This document shows, piece by piece, positions 21,348 to 32,727 of a stretch of 64,000 nt of DNA (positions are counted from its first letter, which is position 1; the number at the start of each line of letters is the position of its first letter). A model generated the notes under the pieces. That model did not search any database and had not been told where the DNA came from. It was given only the letters and a program-made list of their open reading frames with translations. Made by a program: the position numbers and the translations under genes. Origin of the DNA: Brachypterus glaber (Eukaryota > Arthropoda > Insecta > Coleoptera > Kateretidae); assembly GCA_958510825.1 (NCBI GenBank), contig OY294049.1, positions 20,887,536 through 20,951,535 of the forward strand, written 5' to 3'.

Positions 21348-21647
21348 CGTTCTTTCAGTCCTTGATACCACACCCAATGTGTGACAATATGTCGCCTTCT
21401 AGCATTTCAATTATACTTTATGTTTCATCTTCCGCATGGGTTCAGTCCGTTATTAACATTACCCCGTCTGTAACGCCTATCGTTCACGCACACAATACAG
21501 ACGCTTCTGATAATGGGTTAGGGCTCAGCATGTTGCCAACAGTTGCGGCCTCGACCAAAGGGGCCCCTAGCGGTCGACGTACCATGACAAGCGGCGTTTC
21601 AGTTATTCCATTTGCACTTACATCTGCAAGGCTACTTATCTTTATTT
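21348..21647. other. GC-rich coding-like island of unknown identity
   Basis: About 300 bp at roughly 50% G+C in a background near 28%. The plus strand is open for 130 codons (21362-21754). It reads PSVTPIVHAHNTDASDNGLG then LPTVAASTKGAPSGRRTM, and is preceded by a good-looking acceptor (CGTTCTTTCAG at 21349-21359). The minus strand is open for 67 codons (21484-21687; ETPLVMVRRPLGAPLVEAA), then continues in the same frame with a few TGA/TAA stops. I recognise neither product. Its right edge touches a family I/J-like terminus, so it could be a captured gene fragment, an exon, or an insertion of foreign DNA. Confidence 0.45.
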
Positions 21648-21740
21648 TATTTTTTCTACGACCACCTATGAAAACAACAAATTTCACACGAGAGCAAGAA
21701 ACTCATATTTCATACGCGTGCGAAATAATACATTCATTTA
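21648..21740 (+). mobile_element. Family I/J-like left end
   Basis: TTTTCTACGACCACCTATGA and ACACGAGAGCAAG resemble the left end of family I (TTTTCCTACGATCCTCTATG). No matching right end in the next kilobase except the module at 22428-22550. Confidence 0.5.
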
Positions 21741-22427
21741 TTCGACGTTTTTAATTATATTTTTATGTATCTGTTTTTATATTTTTTTCCTTAATTCCAC
21801 TTTTTTATTAAGAATTACTATATTTCTGAATTATAAATAGTTTTAATTTTGATAGGATAACAACAATTTAAATGAAAAAAACCTATAGTATATTCAACTT
21901 CAAGGTTCAGTAGATATAAATACAAGAATCGCGCACGAGGCAGCTGGTGCGTGGTTTCATTGGTTAAAAGACTCGAATGTTGCGAGAGTAGGGATGTAGA
22001 AAATTAAACAGGTCAGTACGTGAGTACTTGCGATGAAGCGTACAATGCATTGAAATGGACCGTTATATAGAAATATTTAGTTTTGAGTCCTAACCTGTCA
22101 CTAAATCCGTTGTTGCCACGTGCGTTTTTTTACACTTACTGCATTTTGAAGTTGAATATACTATAACTATAGTACTAATTTTAACTGCCAAAGTCTAATC
22201 TAAATAAACAAATGAAAGTGAACAAGGTGAATTTGATTTATCAAAGTATAAAAATTCGGGTATTTTAGAACATCTGCAGCTAAATTATTTATTTTTCTGT
22301 GAAGTTCTGGTGTTTTTTTAATACTTACTTAATTTTAATGAAGCCGATAACTTAAAATAATGATAACTTTATCTATCTTTATTTACAAAAAATAATATTT
22401 ATTTTAAATTATTAAGTTTTTGTTGGG
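21741..22427. other. No feature seen
   Basis: AT-rich DNA between a family I/J-like left end and a terminal module; it may be the diverged body of such an element. Confidence 0.4.
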
Positions 22428-22550
22428 TTCGTAGGAAAAACAGAGTACATAACTTGTCAGAAAGCCGTTGTGCGGCTTGTGCTGAACATTTACTCCTGAG
22501 AAATAAATGACTTTCCGTACACGTTATATAATATACTATTTCGGATTCAA
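22428..22550 (+). mobile_element. Family I-type palindromic module
   Basis: TTCGTAGGAAAAACAGAGTAC...AACTTGTCAGAAAG pairs with CTTTCCGTACACGTTATATA and ends ATATACTATT. It corresponds to the 17368-17514 end of family I, with a different centre. Confidence 0.65.
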
Positions 22551-22978
22551 TAAGTTTTTTGTAAAAAGAACATACGATTATTAGAAAAAATAAAGTCATT
22601 GCGATCACTGATCAGTGATCAGTATTAGAATAGTAAACATGGGCTTTTAGTTTAAATAAAAAACTATGTGTTTATTAAAATAGTGTATCTCCAGCCTGCA
22701 CGGACATCATGACCTTTATTAGATAGGTTCAGAGTAGAAGGAAGATAGTGGTATTGTCGGAAAAATTACACGGAAAAAAAATCAAATCTATATTCAAGAA
22801 TAATCATATACTTAAAATTTTACACTTGTTCTAAGTATAATATTGTTTCCATGGGTATAACAAATATTTGAAACTTTAGAAAACTTTTACTATTATAGTT
22901 AAGTTTTTGGTAAATAAAAAAAATGAAGGAGTAATTATTACATGCACGTGAAGAATTTTTATACTTAATGCAATAATT

Positions 22979-23142
22979 TTCTAATCTACAAATAAGTATA
23001 AGTAATACTCGGAACAACATTTCTAATCTACAAATAAGTATAAGTAATACTCGGAAAAACATTTCTAATCTACAAATAAGTACAAGTAATACTCGGAACA
23101 ACATTTCTAATCAACCAATAAGTAATACTCGGAACAAGATAG
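22979..23142 (+). repeat. 42-bp tandem repeat, about 3.5 units
   Basis: Unit TTTCTAATCTACAAATAAGT + ATAAGTAATACTCGGAACAACA. Because 42 is a multiple of three, a minus-strand frame reads through as a repeated LLVLICRLE; this is not evidence of a gene. Confidence 0.9.
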
Positions 23143-23204
23143 TATCTAGAATTGTTTAAAGTATAGTGTAGACTATCAAATTGTATTAGTGTCCTTCGAT
23201 TATG

Positions 23205-23580
23205 CAATTAATAAACAAATATCGGGACTAGGACTTTAAATAAAAACACTAAGTTTTATGCAATAGCGACGTTTCGTCTTTAATCAAGACTTTATCAAGC
23301 TTAGCATACTTAATACACTACATTTAACATAAATATTTTTTAAATAAACAATTACGAATAATAAACAAAACTTTCAATTTTTTTTGAAATATGTCTAAGT
23401 GTACGGTTCTATAGTTTTATTTATTGTTCGTAATTGTTTATTTAAATAATATGCATGTTAAATGTAGTGTTTTAATTATGATAAGCTTGATAAAGTCTTG
23501 ATTAAAGACGAAACGTCGCTAGTGCATAAAACTTAGTGTTTTTATTTAAAGTCCTAGTCCCGATATTTGTTTATTAATTG
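23205..23580. mobile_element. 376-bp inverted repeat with hammerhead-like core
   Basis: CAATTAATAAACAAATATCG at the left end pairs with the right end over about 130 bp per arm. Both arms carry a GTCTT-loop-AAGAC stem followed by GAAACGTC, at 23483-23520 (+) and 23262-23302 (-). This is the layout of stem II and the GAAA box of hammerhead ribozymes, but the CUGANGA box is degenerate (TTGATAA). GTATAGTGTAGA occurs at 23161-23172 and 23580-23591, a possible 12-bp target duplication. Hammerhead motifs are known from Penelope-like and other retroelements; the link here is inference. Confidence 0.6.
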
Positions 23581-23749
23581 TATAGTGTAGAGTTCATTTC
23601 TACACAATATAGGTTTTATGCGGACTGTATTAAATAATTGATTTTAAACTGTTTTTGATTTTTTTATTTACACTATTTACACAGATTTTGCATTCACACA
23701 TTTGTATTTACACGTTTATGTACAGAGTGTGGCGTATGCCGTTTTGTTA

Positions 23750-24016
23750 TTAAAAATGGCTACTAGACCGAAATATTTGGTGCATAATGTTTATGCATTT
23801 GTGGTGACGAGACCGAAATGTTTTAACGTTAATTTTATTTGTTATTTTCTTTGTTTTTAATAAAATTGTGGGAACACGCCCGAGAGTCACACGCAGTTGA
23901 CCATTGATTGAATGTAACTGAATTATTTGCCGGCTGAGCCGACCGTCGCGACGGTAACTTTTTAAAAAATGAAGATTTTTGAAGCAACATCTATTGATGC
24001 AATATTTATTTACCAA
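23750..24016 (-). pseudogene. Possible Helitron/Pif1-type helicase C-terminal relic
   Basis: An 88-codon minus-strand frame contains HSINGQLRVTLGRVPTILL followed by INVKTF. Helitron and Pif1 helicases have a motif VI of the form HGQLYVALSRV followed some 20 residues later by NVVYKE near the C terminus. The spacing here is similar but the key SR is GR and the surrounding residues are not recognisable. No Helitron 3' hairpin with CTRR was confirmed. The match rests on about ten residues. Confidence 0.3.
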
Positions 24017-24865
24017 AGTAAATTATTTGAACTGTTGGTTGCCTTCAACATATAATTATATTCTTGGTTTCTATACTAGTTGTCCTGAACAAAATATGAC
24101 TTTTCTCAGCTTACAAGAATAAGATTTTCCTGAAAAGAAGTATTACTAGAGTTGCGGAATGGGGAAACTAGCATAGCGTTTGTTCAAGATTATTAATCTT
24201 CAATTCCAGTTAAGCTTTTTTTCCATATGGGGTCGTCAAAAACGGCCATACCGGCCTAGTTGCAAAGCTTAATGCCTTTCCAACACTCTTAGTAAGTACT
24301 ACTATTAAAGTACTGTGTGAATTACCTCATGCCTTTGATATATTGGAGCCGATAATGCTTGTTTGGTGGTCTACCTCATATAACTATTATGCATTTATCG
24401 AAGTTTTGTTATCAAGAAATAATTAAATAACTCTATATAATTTTGATACAATGAATATGTCTCTTCTCATTAATTTCACGTGGATAATTGCTCTGAACAT
24501 AACCTATCCTAGTTTCTAATCAATTATTGATACCCTAGTAAAATTGTAACGAGAAATTCTCTATTAGCGTCATTAATAAGAGTTAGAATTGTGGTTTGAC
24601 GAGCTGAATAGGTTTCTATTATTGTCTCAAATTCTATTATACTACAGTTATACCAATAACAAACCTTTCTCCTTAAAGTTTATCCTTTAATAATGAAAAA
24701 CTCCATTGTCCCATCTACATATTTTATAGTTTATATACCGATTAATTTAATCTTCTTTTAATTATTTTAGACGCCGCCTTTCAGACATTGACCGGTACAA
24801 AAATTTAATTATTATTTTTGAGACTACTGTTGTTATTTGGGTTTAAATCAGATATGGGTAAGTAC
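24017..24865. other. No feature seen
   Basis: AT-rich DNA; nothing assignable. Confidence 0.5.
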
Positions 24866-25455
24866 TTTTTCCTACGATCCTCTATGAAAGTGACATTTAG
24901 CACACTCTTTTGTTATTTAGAAAACGCCTCATATCGCAATAGTTTGATATTTTTATATCACACTCGTGTAATATTTATGTATGGAGGTTTACCTAACTTT
25001 ATTAAGAAATTTACCTCGTAGATTCTACGAATTTTATTCAGCTTGTTTTATAAACCGTTTTCCACCTTTCACCACAGCCTTTTATATATTATTATAATTT
25101 TTTATTTAGTTACCTTACATTACATAAAAAAACATCAAAATACACAGTATTTTTCTTATGTAACGTAAAACAGTACAATTTTACTGTCTTATATGGCAGC
25201 ATAATCACAAAAATCTAATTTAATAAGCAAAATGAAAATCATATTTCCTGTTAAACATACCTACATATATAAATGTGTATGCCATTTATAAATATTTTGT
25301 GCTTTGCTTTTCTTAAAAAGTAATAAAAATTAGAACATTTTAAAATAAGAAACTTCATATTTTTTCGGGATCGTAGGAAAAATAGTTTATATAAACCAAA
25401 CCTTCCCACTCGCGTGAAATATGTCACTTTCCACACAAGTTATGTAATATACTAT
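24866..25455 (+). mobile_element. Family I bipartite element, copy 2
   Basis: Starts TTTTTCCTACGATCCTCTAT, repeats TTTAGCACACTCTTTTGTTA, and reaches GGATCGTAGGAAAAATAGTT near 25370-25386. It then has a shortened terminal module ending TATGTAATATACTATT. Compared with copy 1 it lacks about 250 bp of body and the left half of the module. Confidence 0.75.
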
Positions 25456-25910
25456 TCCAGAAATACATTGGAATAATTATTTTTTTACTAATAACGACCT
25501 ATTATTAATTATATTTTATTAAGAAATGCAATAGCCCGGTTATACAGCTTTTGCCTACCATGCAAGTTCTGTTGTTGCGATTACTGCGTTATAAGAGCAA
25601 AAGGGAGGTTATATTATACAGACTTTTTCATTGGAGCTGTAATTTGAGCCTCCTTTCCTTAGTTAAAATACATTGATCGGTATACTTATAGACATTAAAA
25701 GCACTTTAAATAATATAATTTAAGAGGTTAATGAATAATATTAATATCATATACCCAATACTAAGATTAATTTTCAAAGCAACGAAAAAATAATTTAATA
25801 GCATTTTTGGGGTTTCTCAAACTTGCGAGTACGTTACATTCTAGCTAAAAGATGTCATTTCTGCCAAACAAATAACAAAAATAATAAGTACACTTATAAT
25901 ATTTCGTTTT
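25456..25910. other. No feature seen
   Basis: AT-rich DNA; nothing assignable. Confidence 0.5.
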
Positions 25911-26550
25911 TAATACTGAACGTTATTTGTTAATACATATTTTTTATGTATATCGCCACCATTGGTATTCAATACTTTACTTGTGATATTAAATACTACA
26001 ATGTGTCTATTGCTATTGGTAGCACATTTGGATCCCCACACAACATGTGTTTATTAATACTATAACATTTGGTAAATTATATCACAGTTATAGTATGGTA
26101 TACTTTAAGTTGTAGTTGTTGTTATTGATCTAGTTTAAAGAATGTTACAGTATTTAGTAAAATAACAATCGGTAAATAATACCAAAATTTTGATTAATAA
26201 TAATACAGAAAAAAGTAAAAAAAGGATTGATTATTTTGTCAGTGTGTAATTGTCAGTGGTTGCAATCTTTATATTATTAATAATCAAAATTTTTGTATTA
26301 TTTACCGATTAGTAATTTATAAGTGTGATATGCTTTACCAAATGTTACAGTAATTTTTACTACAACATGCTAGTATTAATTAATACACATGTTGCGTGGG
26401 GATCCAAATGTACCAGCACGTTGTGATGTGGTAGTATGACAACATATTGAATATAATACACACATTATAGTATTTAATATCACAAGTATTAAATACCAAT
26501 GGTGGAGATATAAATAACAAGTATGTATTTACAAATAAAATTTAGTATTA
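25911..26550. mobile_element. 640-bp foldback element
   Basis: The left arm (CGCCACCATTGGTATTCAAT, CACATTTGGATCCCCACACA, ACATTTGGTAAA) is mirrored by the right arm (ATTTAATATCACAAGTATTAA ending ACCAATGGTGGAGATATA). The arms span almost the whole length with a short centre near 26220-26275. No coding frame. Confidence 0.8.
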
Positions 26551-26710
26551 AAATTACAATGACATTTTCTGAGTGTAAGTTAGGGAACCTTGTCACTAGG
26601 GTGAAGAAAAAAAGACAAAATTTAGTGTGTACGGAATTAAATAAAAATATTTTTTTTTGTAATATTTATTGGAAACTTTAACAGCATATTCGCTTGGCTA
26701 GTTTATTTTG

Positions 26711-26960
26711 ATTGTATACTCTTGTCAATCTGAGAATGCGACTCTGACGTCACAGCGCGTAAACTAAATGCCACTCTATAGGGTAATTGAAACTTATTTC
26801 TTAAGATTTAATAAATGGTTTTTGTTTATATACAATTTCTGTATAATAATTTTGTATTAAGTCTTAATAAATAAGTTTCAGTTACACTACAGACTGCTTT
26901 TTAATTTACAGGCTGTGACGTCAGAGTCGCATTCTCAGATTGTCACGAGTATAGCTAATT
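26711..26960. mobile_element. 250-bp palindromic element with a TGACGTCA in each arm
   Basis: CAATCTGAGAATGCGACTCTG continues to TGACGTCA at 26745-26752 and is mirrored by TGACGTCA at 26916-26923 followed by GAGTCGCATTCTCAGATTG. The inner part pairs as AATTGAAACTTATTT with AAATAAGTTTCAGTT. TGACGTCA is the CREB/ATF consensus. An open frame starting in the right arm (26915-27148) is not recognised. Confidence 0.75.
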
Positions 26961-28273
26961 TTGATATTTCGTTGTTTCAGGTAAATATATGGATGCTAGA
27001 CTGCTTAAAAATGGAAAAAACTTCCTCTGCTCTGCTCTGCCCCAAATCATGGATTCCTAATTTTCTTAAGCACTTCTGGATAAGGTCAATTAAAATTGGA
27101 TGCAGGGAGATTCCTGGTGAAAACCAGGCGATTTCATACATGTATTGAGCACAAAATGCGTGGTTAGGCTAGCAAAAAAATAAAATAAAAGCTATGATAT
27201 GAATTTAAAGATTTTCATTACTCTAGTAAATGATATTTAAAAGTAGAAATTTAAGTATTCGAATTTTAAGTAGGCCGTTAAAGTGGAAGCAGTTAAAAAG
27301 TAAATTGTCAACTTTTTATTGAAAACTACATTAAAATTAATAGTCCTTAAAACACCGAATGTGTTCAGTTGACAATTAAAATATTAACGTTCAAATTTTA
27401 TACCTAAATAAACTTGACACTTTAACCAGAGCGGCCAGTTTCTGTATATTTTTATTTCTACGGGCTTTAAAAAAGCACTTTTTTATTGACAGTCAATTTT
27501 TTGACAATTCTAGTTACACAGCCACACAAAAATAGAGTTTGATCTCCGACGGACTTAACTAGTCACTATCTGAATCTGCATTTAAAAGTATGCTCCTGTT
27601 TTCAACATAACCTTAAAAAACTTCCTTTTTATTGTACCTTTTCGCTTTGTATTTTGAAATATTCAAAACGGAAGCTAACTTTCAAATTCTGACTTCAGGT
27701 TCAGATTCAGCGACTCAAAATAGATAGGAATTGTCTAGTCGAGTCCTTCGGTAATTCAACTTATTTTTGTGTTGCTGTGTTATTGGTTCTAATTATTGGC
27801 TAGCTATTGGCTAGTTTTAATTATTGGCTAGTCAAAAAATAAATCCTTAAAAAAATAAGAACTGGTAACCAAAACAGTGTAGTTTTTAACGCCCGTAGAA
27901 AATTAAATATGTACTAAATATGATAACCCAACCATTCGGTGCTATAAGATTTACCAGCTTATTTTAATTATTCATCCTGATATTCTTATTTTTTTTTTTA
28001 ATTTGATTGCCTTTCAGAAAACACTGAAAAAAACATGAACTGCCAATAAAAATAGTTCAATATTAACGCACGTAGAAATAGAAATCTGCTGAATCTGCCA
28101 CCAATCGTTAAGCTTTTTTTCTCAGCATCCAAAAACAATGGGGGAAACCCCTGTTATAATTAAAAATTTTAGGTTGGGATGTCTTAAAAGTAAGTCAACA
28201 CTAAGCTGATAATGGTTTCCTCGTACAACTATTTCAGGTTATGTAACTTTTGCTACTAAACCGTAAAAGTTAT
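26961..28273. other. No assigned feature
   Basis: AT-rich DNA with a short direct repeat TTATTGGCTAG at about 27780-27830. The 77-codon frame running to 27148 has no family I can name. Confidence 0.45.
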
Positions 28274-29045
28274 TTATAATACAAGGGTGAAAAGTCAAGT
28301 TTTTCAAATGAGTAAGTTTTTAGAAGCCAAGGGCCGGCCGCTGGGGCCGGCCCGAGGGTAATAAACCTACGAAATCGAAATTTAACTTTTTGCCCGTGTA
28401 TTATACAATATTTTTTGTTCGATTGTTATTAATTATATCTAATAAATTATTAAAATATACTTAATGTTAAATTGCAAAAAATATTTCTTTTTTCTGTCTT
28501 ATTACTTGTCTAGTTATCCAAGACAAATTGCTATTCAATAAAATCGCTAAAAAATAATTGAATGGTTTCTTTTGCGTGCGGTTTAATTTTTAAATTAAAA
28601 AAGCTATAGCTTGGTGATTAATTTCTGTTAAAATGTGTTTGTTATGAAAATAATAATAGTTCTGAAACCATTATAAATATTAATATTTTTTTTCAATTGA
28701 AATGTTGTGTTTTTAATTTATTTTAGTGGATGAATACAGGTTAATCAGTTAACATATGTTTTGAGGTTATGTTATAATAGAAATTTTTATTTTGTGTGAA
28801 ATGATTATAATATCTGTATCTGGTCAAAAAGAACAGTTAGTTCAAGACCTAAAGTGACCAAAAGGTCATATTTCTTTATAAATATTACAGTAAAGGTAAA
28901 GCATTTTCTTTAAAAAAGCTTAAAAATAACAAGTTTTAGTCAGCGGGCGAAACAAACTTTTTGGCCATAGGGCCACAAAGTTTAACTTTTCACCCGTAAA
29001 ACATGAACAAAAAGTGTCGCTTTTAGAATCAATCGAATAAAAAAA
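28274..29045 (+). mobile_element. Family G repeat, copy 2
   Basis: The cleanest copy: TTATAATACAAGGGTGAAAA at the left, then the GC palindrome GGGCCGGCC...GGCCGGCCC (28331-28353), TGGTCAAAAAGAACAGTTAG, and GTGTCGCTTTTAGAATCAAT at the right. The left end and the AACTTTTCACCCGTAAAAC near the right are inverse of each other. It shows the uninterrupted site for the MITE inserted in copy 3. Confidence 0.75.
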
Positions 29046-29078
29046 ATATTGTTATGAATTTAAGGATGTGTCAAACTC

Positions 29079-29113
29079 AAACCATCAATACGTACTGTAC
29101 GTATTGATGGTTT
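29079..29113. repeat. Perfect 16-bp hairpin
   Basis: AAACCATCAATACGTA, loop CTG, then the exact complement. Stem 29079-29094 and 29098-29113. Confidence 0.9.
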
Positions 29114-29867
29114 GGATCTTACGTAACGTACAGCTACAGCTAATCATGCATGGTTAGTGCTACCGGCTAAACTTTCGTGACACTTTTATAGATTTTCTAC
29201 GTATAATTTCATAGTCAAATAGACATCCTTGCAGATATAGCTCTCCAAGAATCTATAGCTCTCTTATTTGAAAAGCTTTTTCTATATTTATTGATCGAGA
29301 CCCTCAACTCTTAAAAGCTTGTGTATTTTTTTTAAATCACCCAGTATTCATCTGAATTTATATTTAGGTTTAATGCGATAGTTTAAAGCTTTCTTAGTTT
29401 TCAAGTTCAGCCGTGTCCTGAATAAGGATTACCCACCTAAAAACACTAAACTCCAAAGTAATTTAATTTTATTTTAACCTTAAATTATACCGCAACAGGA
29501 CAACGTTTTTGTTTCGTAATTAATATCGTACTCAATCGCTTTAAAACCATAATCCTTGGCTTTACGAGAATAAAAATTTCATATCATCTATATAGAGCTT
29601 AAAGTTTAGAATAAAAAGAAGGTTTTGTGCTTTTTTGAGTTAAATGATACAACTTTTATACATAAAATAAACACGGTGGACACTCTGAGTAAAAAGTTAG
29701 ATCAAAGCAGCTGATTAGTGGTTTAAAAATGAATTTAAGTGACATTTTTATTACCCCTTTTGATAATTTTTGGCTTAGAGATTAAATTGACTGTCATTTT
29801 ACGTTTTAAAGATTATTATAAGAAATTGTTTTAAAAAAATTAATTTGTTTTTCCAATTATAATATTC
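29114..29867. other. No feature seen
   Basis: AT-rich DNA; nothing assignable. Confidence 0.5.
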
Positions 29868-30176
29868 TATTTTGCGACTTATAAACTCATAATCACACGC
29901 ATTTTGCGTGTTCTTATAGGCCCATAAGAGGTGTGAACTTTCTTTTCTTTTGGGTTGGCAGCAGAAAAAAGCCTATCGCTTGAAATTTTGTGTAGGTTAT
30001 TTTTTACCGTGTTAAAATTGTGGCTTGGTTACTTGCAGTGAAAAAGAGAAGACATGACTATAAAATATATCAAAATAGTATTTGTTCTTAAAATTTTAAA
30101 CATGGCGAAAACTGTAATGCCAACCCAAAACAAAAATCCCTAATCAGTCATCAATTTAAATGTATGTTTTTTTAAA

Positions 30177-30455
30177 TTTTAGAGCAAAATAGAAAAAATT
30201 GTATAAAGCACTCGTTTCATAACAGGTTTTTAGCGCACTAGTACTTTAGAAAACTCGCCGCAAGCTGCTCATTTTCTAAACTTGTAATCGCTTAAAACGT
30301 ATGTTATAAAACTAGTCCTTTAATGTACTATTTTAGGGTACGAGCACAAGTTTAGAAAACGAGCCGCTTTCGGCGAGTTTTCTAAAGTACTAGTGCGCTA
30401 ATAACGTGTTATTAAACGAGTGCTTTACAATTTTTACTATTTTGCTCTTAAATTA
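30177..30455. repeat. Palindrome at inner edge of composite left arm
   Basis: AGAGCAAAATAGAAAAAATTG and AAAACTCGCCGC on the left are mirrored by GGCGAGTTTTCTAAAGTACT and ACTATTTTGCTCT on the right. A third copy of the same sequence forms the inner edge of the right arm (32220-32360). Confidence 0.75.
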
Positions 30456-30895
30456 AAAAAAAACTTACATTTAAATTGATGATTGATTTATACAGTTTAC
30501 ACCATGTTTAAAATTCGCAAAATAGAAAAATAATATTAAAATAGTTGATCCTTTATTATTGTGTTTGTCACTTGTTTTTCTTTTCTCTCCAAATTAAAAA
30601 TTTAACATTCAAATTATTTTTCTTTATATATATATAAAAAATCTTTTAGAGGAAAAAATGAGATTGTATACCTAACATGAAATCGTTTTAAATTAAATGT
30701 AGTACTTTATTCTCAGCTACATTGAAATAGCATCACGGCAGATCGTGTTAATCATGTTATCACGTTACAGGTGCTATATGCTACATTGTGTTATTGTGAT
30801 AAATGAGAGAGACGAAGCACAAATGCATTACAACGACATAATTTATCTTCCATATAGATATTCAGGCGCTTAAACATACCGTAAACAAAAATAGT

Positions 30896-31808
30896 TTAGT
30901 CCAGTCAAATGATAAGGACTGATATTTTAAAGAGTATTATGGATGGTAACGGAACACTTCTGTTGAATTATAGGGTTGAGTGCGGTTACCTGGGTAAATA
31001 TGCATCTTACGATAAAAATGCATATTACCGATTTTATTATAGAGAAAATTTCCAACAATTTTTGTTTTAATCATTTTTTTATTTTATTAATAACAATAGA
31101 GTTATATTCAAAAATAGCCATGTTTCAGGTGTAATTCGATTTTTTAGCCAAATTAATCATAGGAGGGTAAAAGTTATAATAAGCAAATTTGTAGCTCTTG
31201 AAATTCTCTATAAGTTTCATATATTAGTAATTTTCATAGGTATTTTGGTACGGTTACAGAGGGCGCAACTCGACTTTCAGCGACTCGACTTTTATCCACC
31301 GATCAATAATTTGGCTGAAAAAACAAAACGGGGCCATTTTTGTATATTTACAATTCGACTGTTGTTATTGTAATAAAAAAATTATTCAAACAAAAATTAT
31401 TGAAAATTTTGTCCTTAACAAAATTGGTAATACACATTTTTATCGTAAGATGCATATTTACCGAGATAACCGCACTCATCCCTAATATTCTCTCCCAACA
31501 TCTCGGTTTGTTTGTAAACAAATAGTAGGTATATTCAGGCCTGAACAATAACAGTTACCAGTAACTGTTATTGTTGTCTCTGTTAGAACAAAGACAGACA
31601 AATTTATATGTTGGCTACGTTTTTTTCAGTTTTTACAAATGAAATGCCTATTCTAGAGAGAGTTATTAGTTCGTTGCCCCTTACGCAAATCTCCCGGTGA
31701 AAAACTAACAGAAGGGTTCCGTTACCATCCATAACACTTTAACATATCAGCTCCTGTGCATCTTTTGCAATTTTAACATACGAATTCCTCGTCATTTGAC
31801 TGCACTAC
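30896..31808. mobile_element. Foldback element C, copy 1
   Basis: AGTCAAATGA...GGATGGTAACGGAACAC at the left is mirrored by GTTCCGTTACCATCC...TCATTTGACT at the right. Inside, ATGCATCTTACGATAAAAAT pairs with ATTTTTATCGTAAGATGCAT. The right arm is split by the MITE at 31486-31676. A partial second copy lies at 40610-41335. Confidence 0.75.
31486..31676 (-). mobile_element. hAT-like MITE, copy 2 (inverted, nested)
   Basis: GTTTGTTTGTAAACAAATAG and CTATTCTAGAGAGAGTTATT ending AGTTCGTTG at 31676 match the complement of 8739-8992. The left end is truncated or deleted. Inserted in the right arm of element C. Confidence 0.65.
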
Positions 31809-32727
31809 GTTATAATATATATTATTGCTTCATATAGCAGTTCTAGAATATACTGAAGTAGCATGTTTCTGAAAGCCTAAGGATTATTATAACATTATAA
31901 TGTTCTCAGTATACAGCTCTTAATAACAATAAATAAATCAAATGGAAATTTTTAGCGTCATACTTTTTTTACATATCAATATGTATTGATATACATAATA
32001 CGTAAAATATACATATTATGTATAATTATAGAACAAGAATTACAAGAAATTATGTATATATCGTATCTATATATCATATATTGGTCCTTTGACCAGCAAA
32101 AACAGGATCAGATTTGATCTGGATAATAATATTTAATATGGATAATATCCTCCTAGCAAAAATTTTTAAATGAAGAGATGGAAAATCTAAATTTATAAAT
32201 AATAGTATATTAAAGTACTAGTTTCATAACATACCTTTTTAGCGCATGAGTACAAGTTTAAAAACGAGCCGCGTGCCGCGAGTTTTCTAAAGTACTAGTG
32301 CTCTAAAAACGTGTTATGAAACGAGTGCTTTATACAATTTTTTCTATTTTGCTCTAAAATTTAAAAAACTTACATTTAAATTGATGACTGATTTAGGGAT
32401 TTTTGTTTTGGGTTGGCATTACAATTTACACTATGTTTAAAATTATAAGAACAAATGATATTTTGATATATTTTACAGTCATCTCTTCTTTTTTCGATGC
32501 AATTAACCAGTCCACAATTTTTACACGGTAAATATAAACCCAAACACAAAATTTTGTAAAAAATTAAACTTTAAATCGATTTGACATTTGCACGCAAAAC
32601 GTCAAGAGATAGGCTTTTGTATGTTGCCAACCCAACAGAAAAAAAAGTAGAGACCTCTTATGGGCCTATAAGAACACGCAAAATGTGTGTGATTATGAGC
32701 TAATAAGAGTCGGAAAATAGAAAAAAT

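Larger units (their letters stand above)
29868..32727. mobile_element. 2.9-kb composite inverted-repeat element
   Basis: The left arm (29868-30290) and right arm (about 32250-32727) are inverted copies, roughly 85% identical. Matching pairs include CTTATAGGCCCATAAGAGGT, ATGCCAACCCAAAACAAAAA and TAAAGCACTCGTTTCATAAC. The interior is not transposase but other repeats: an additional palindrome (30177-30455), element C (30896-31808) and a hAT-like MITE nested in element C. It is either a very large foldback element or two inverted copies trapped around later insertions. Confidence 0.7.

Noticed and set aside
22820..23104. 94-codon frame with repeated LLVLICRLE
   Set aside because: It is the 42-bp tandem repeat read in frame; no start context or homology.
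26915..27148. 77-codon frame starting in a palindrome arm
   Set aside because: No recognisable domain; the first part is simply the MITE arm.
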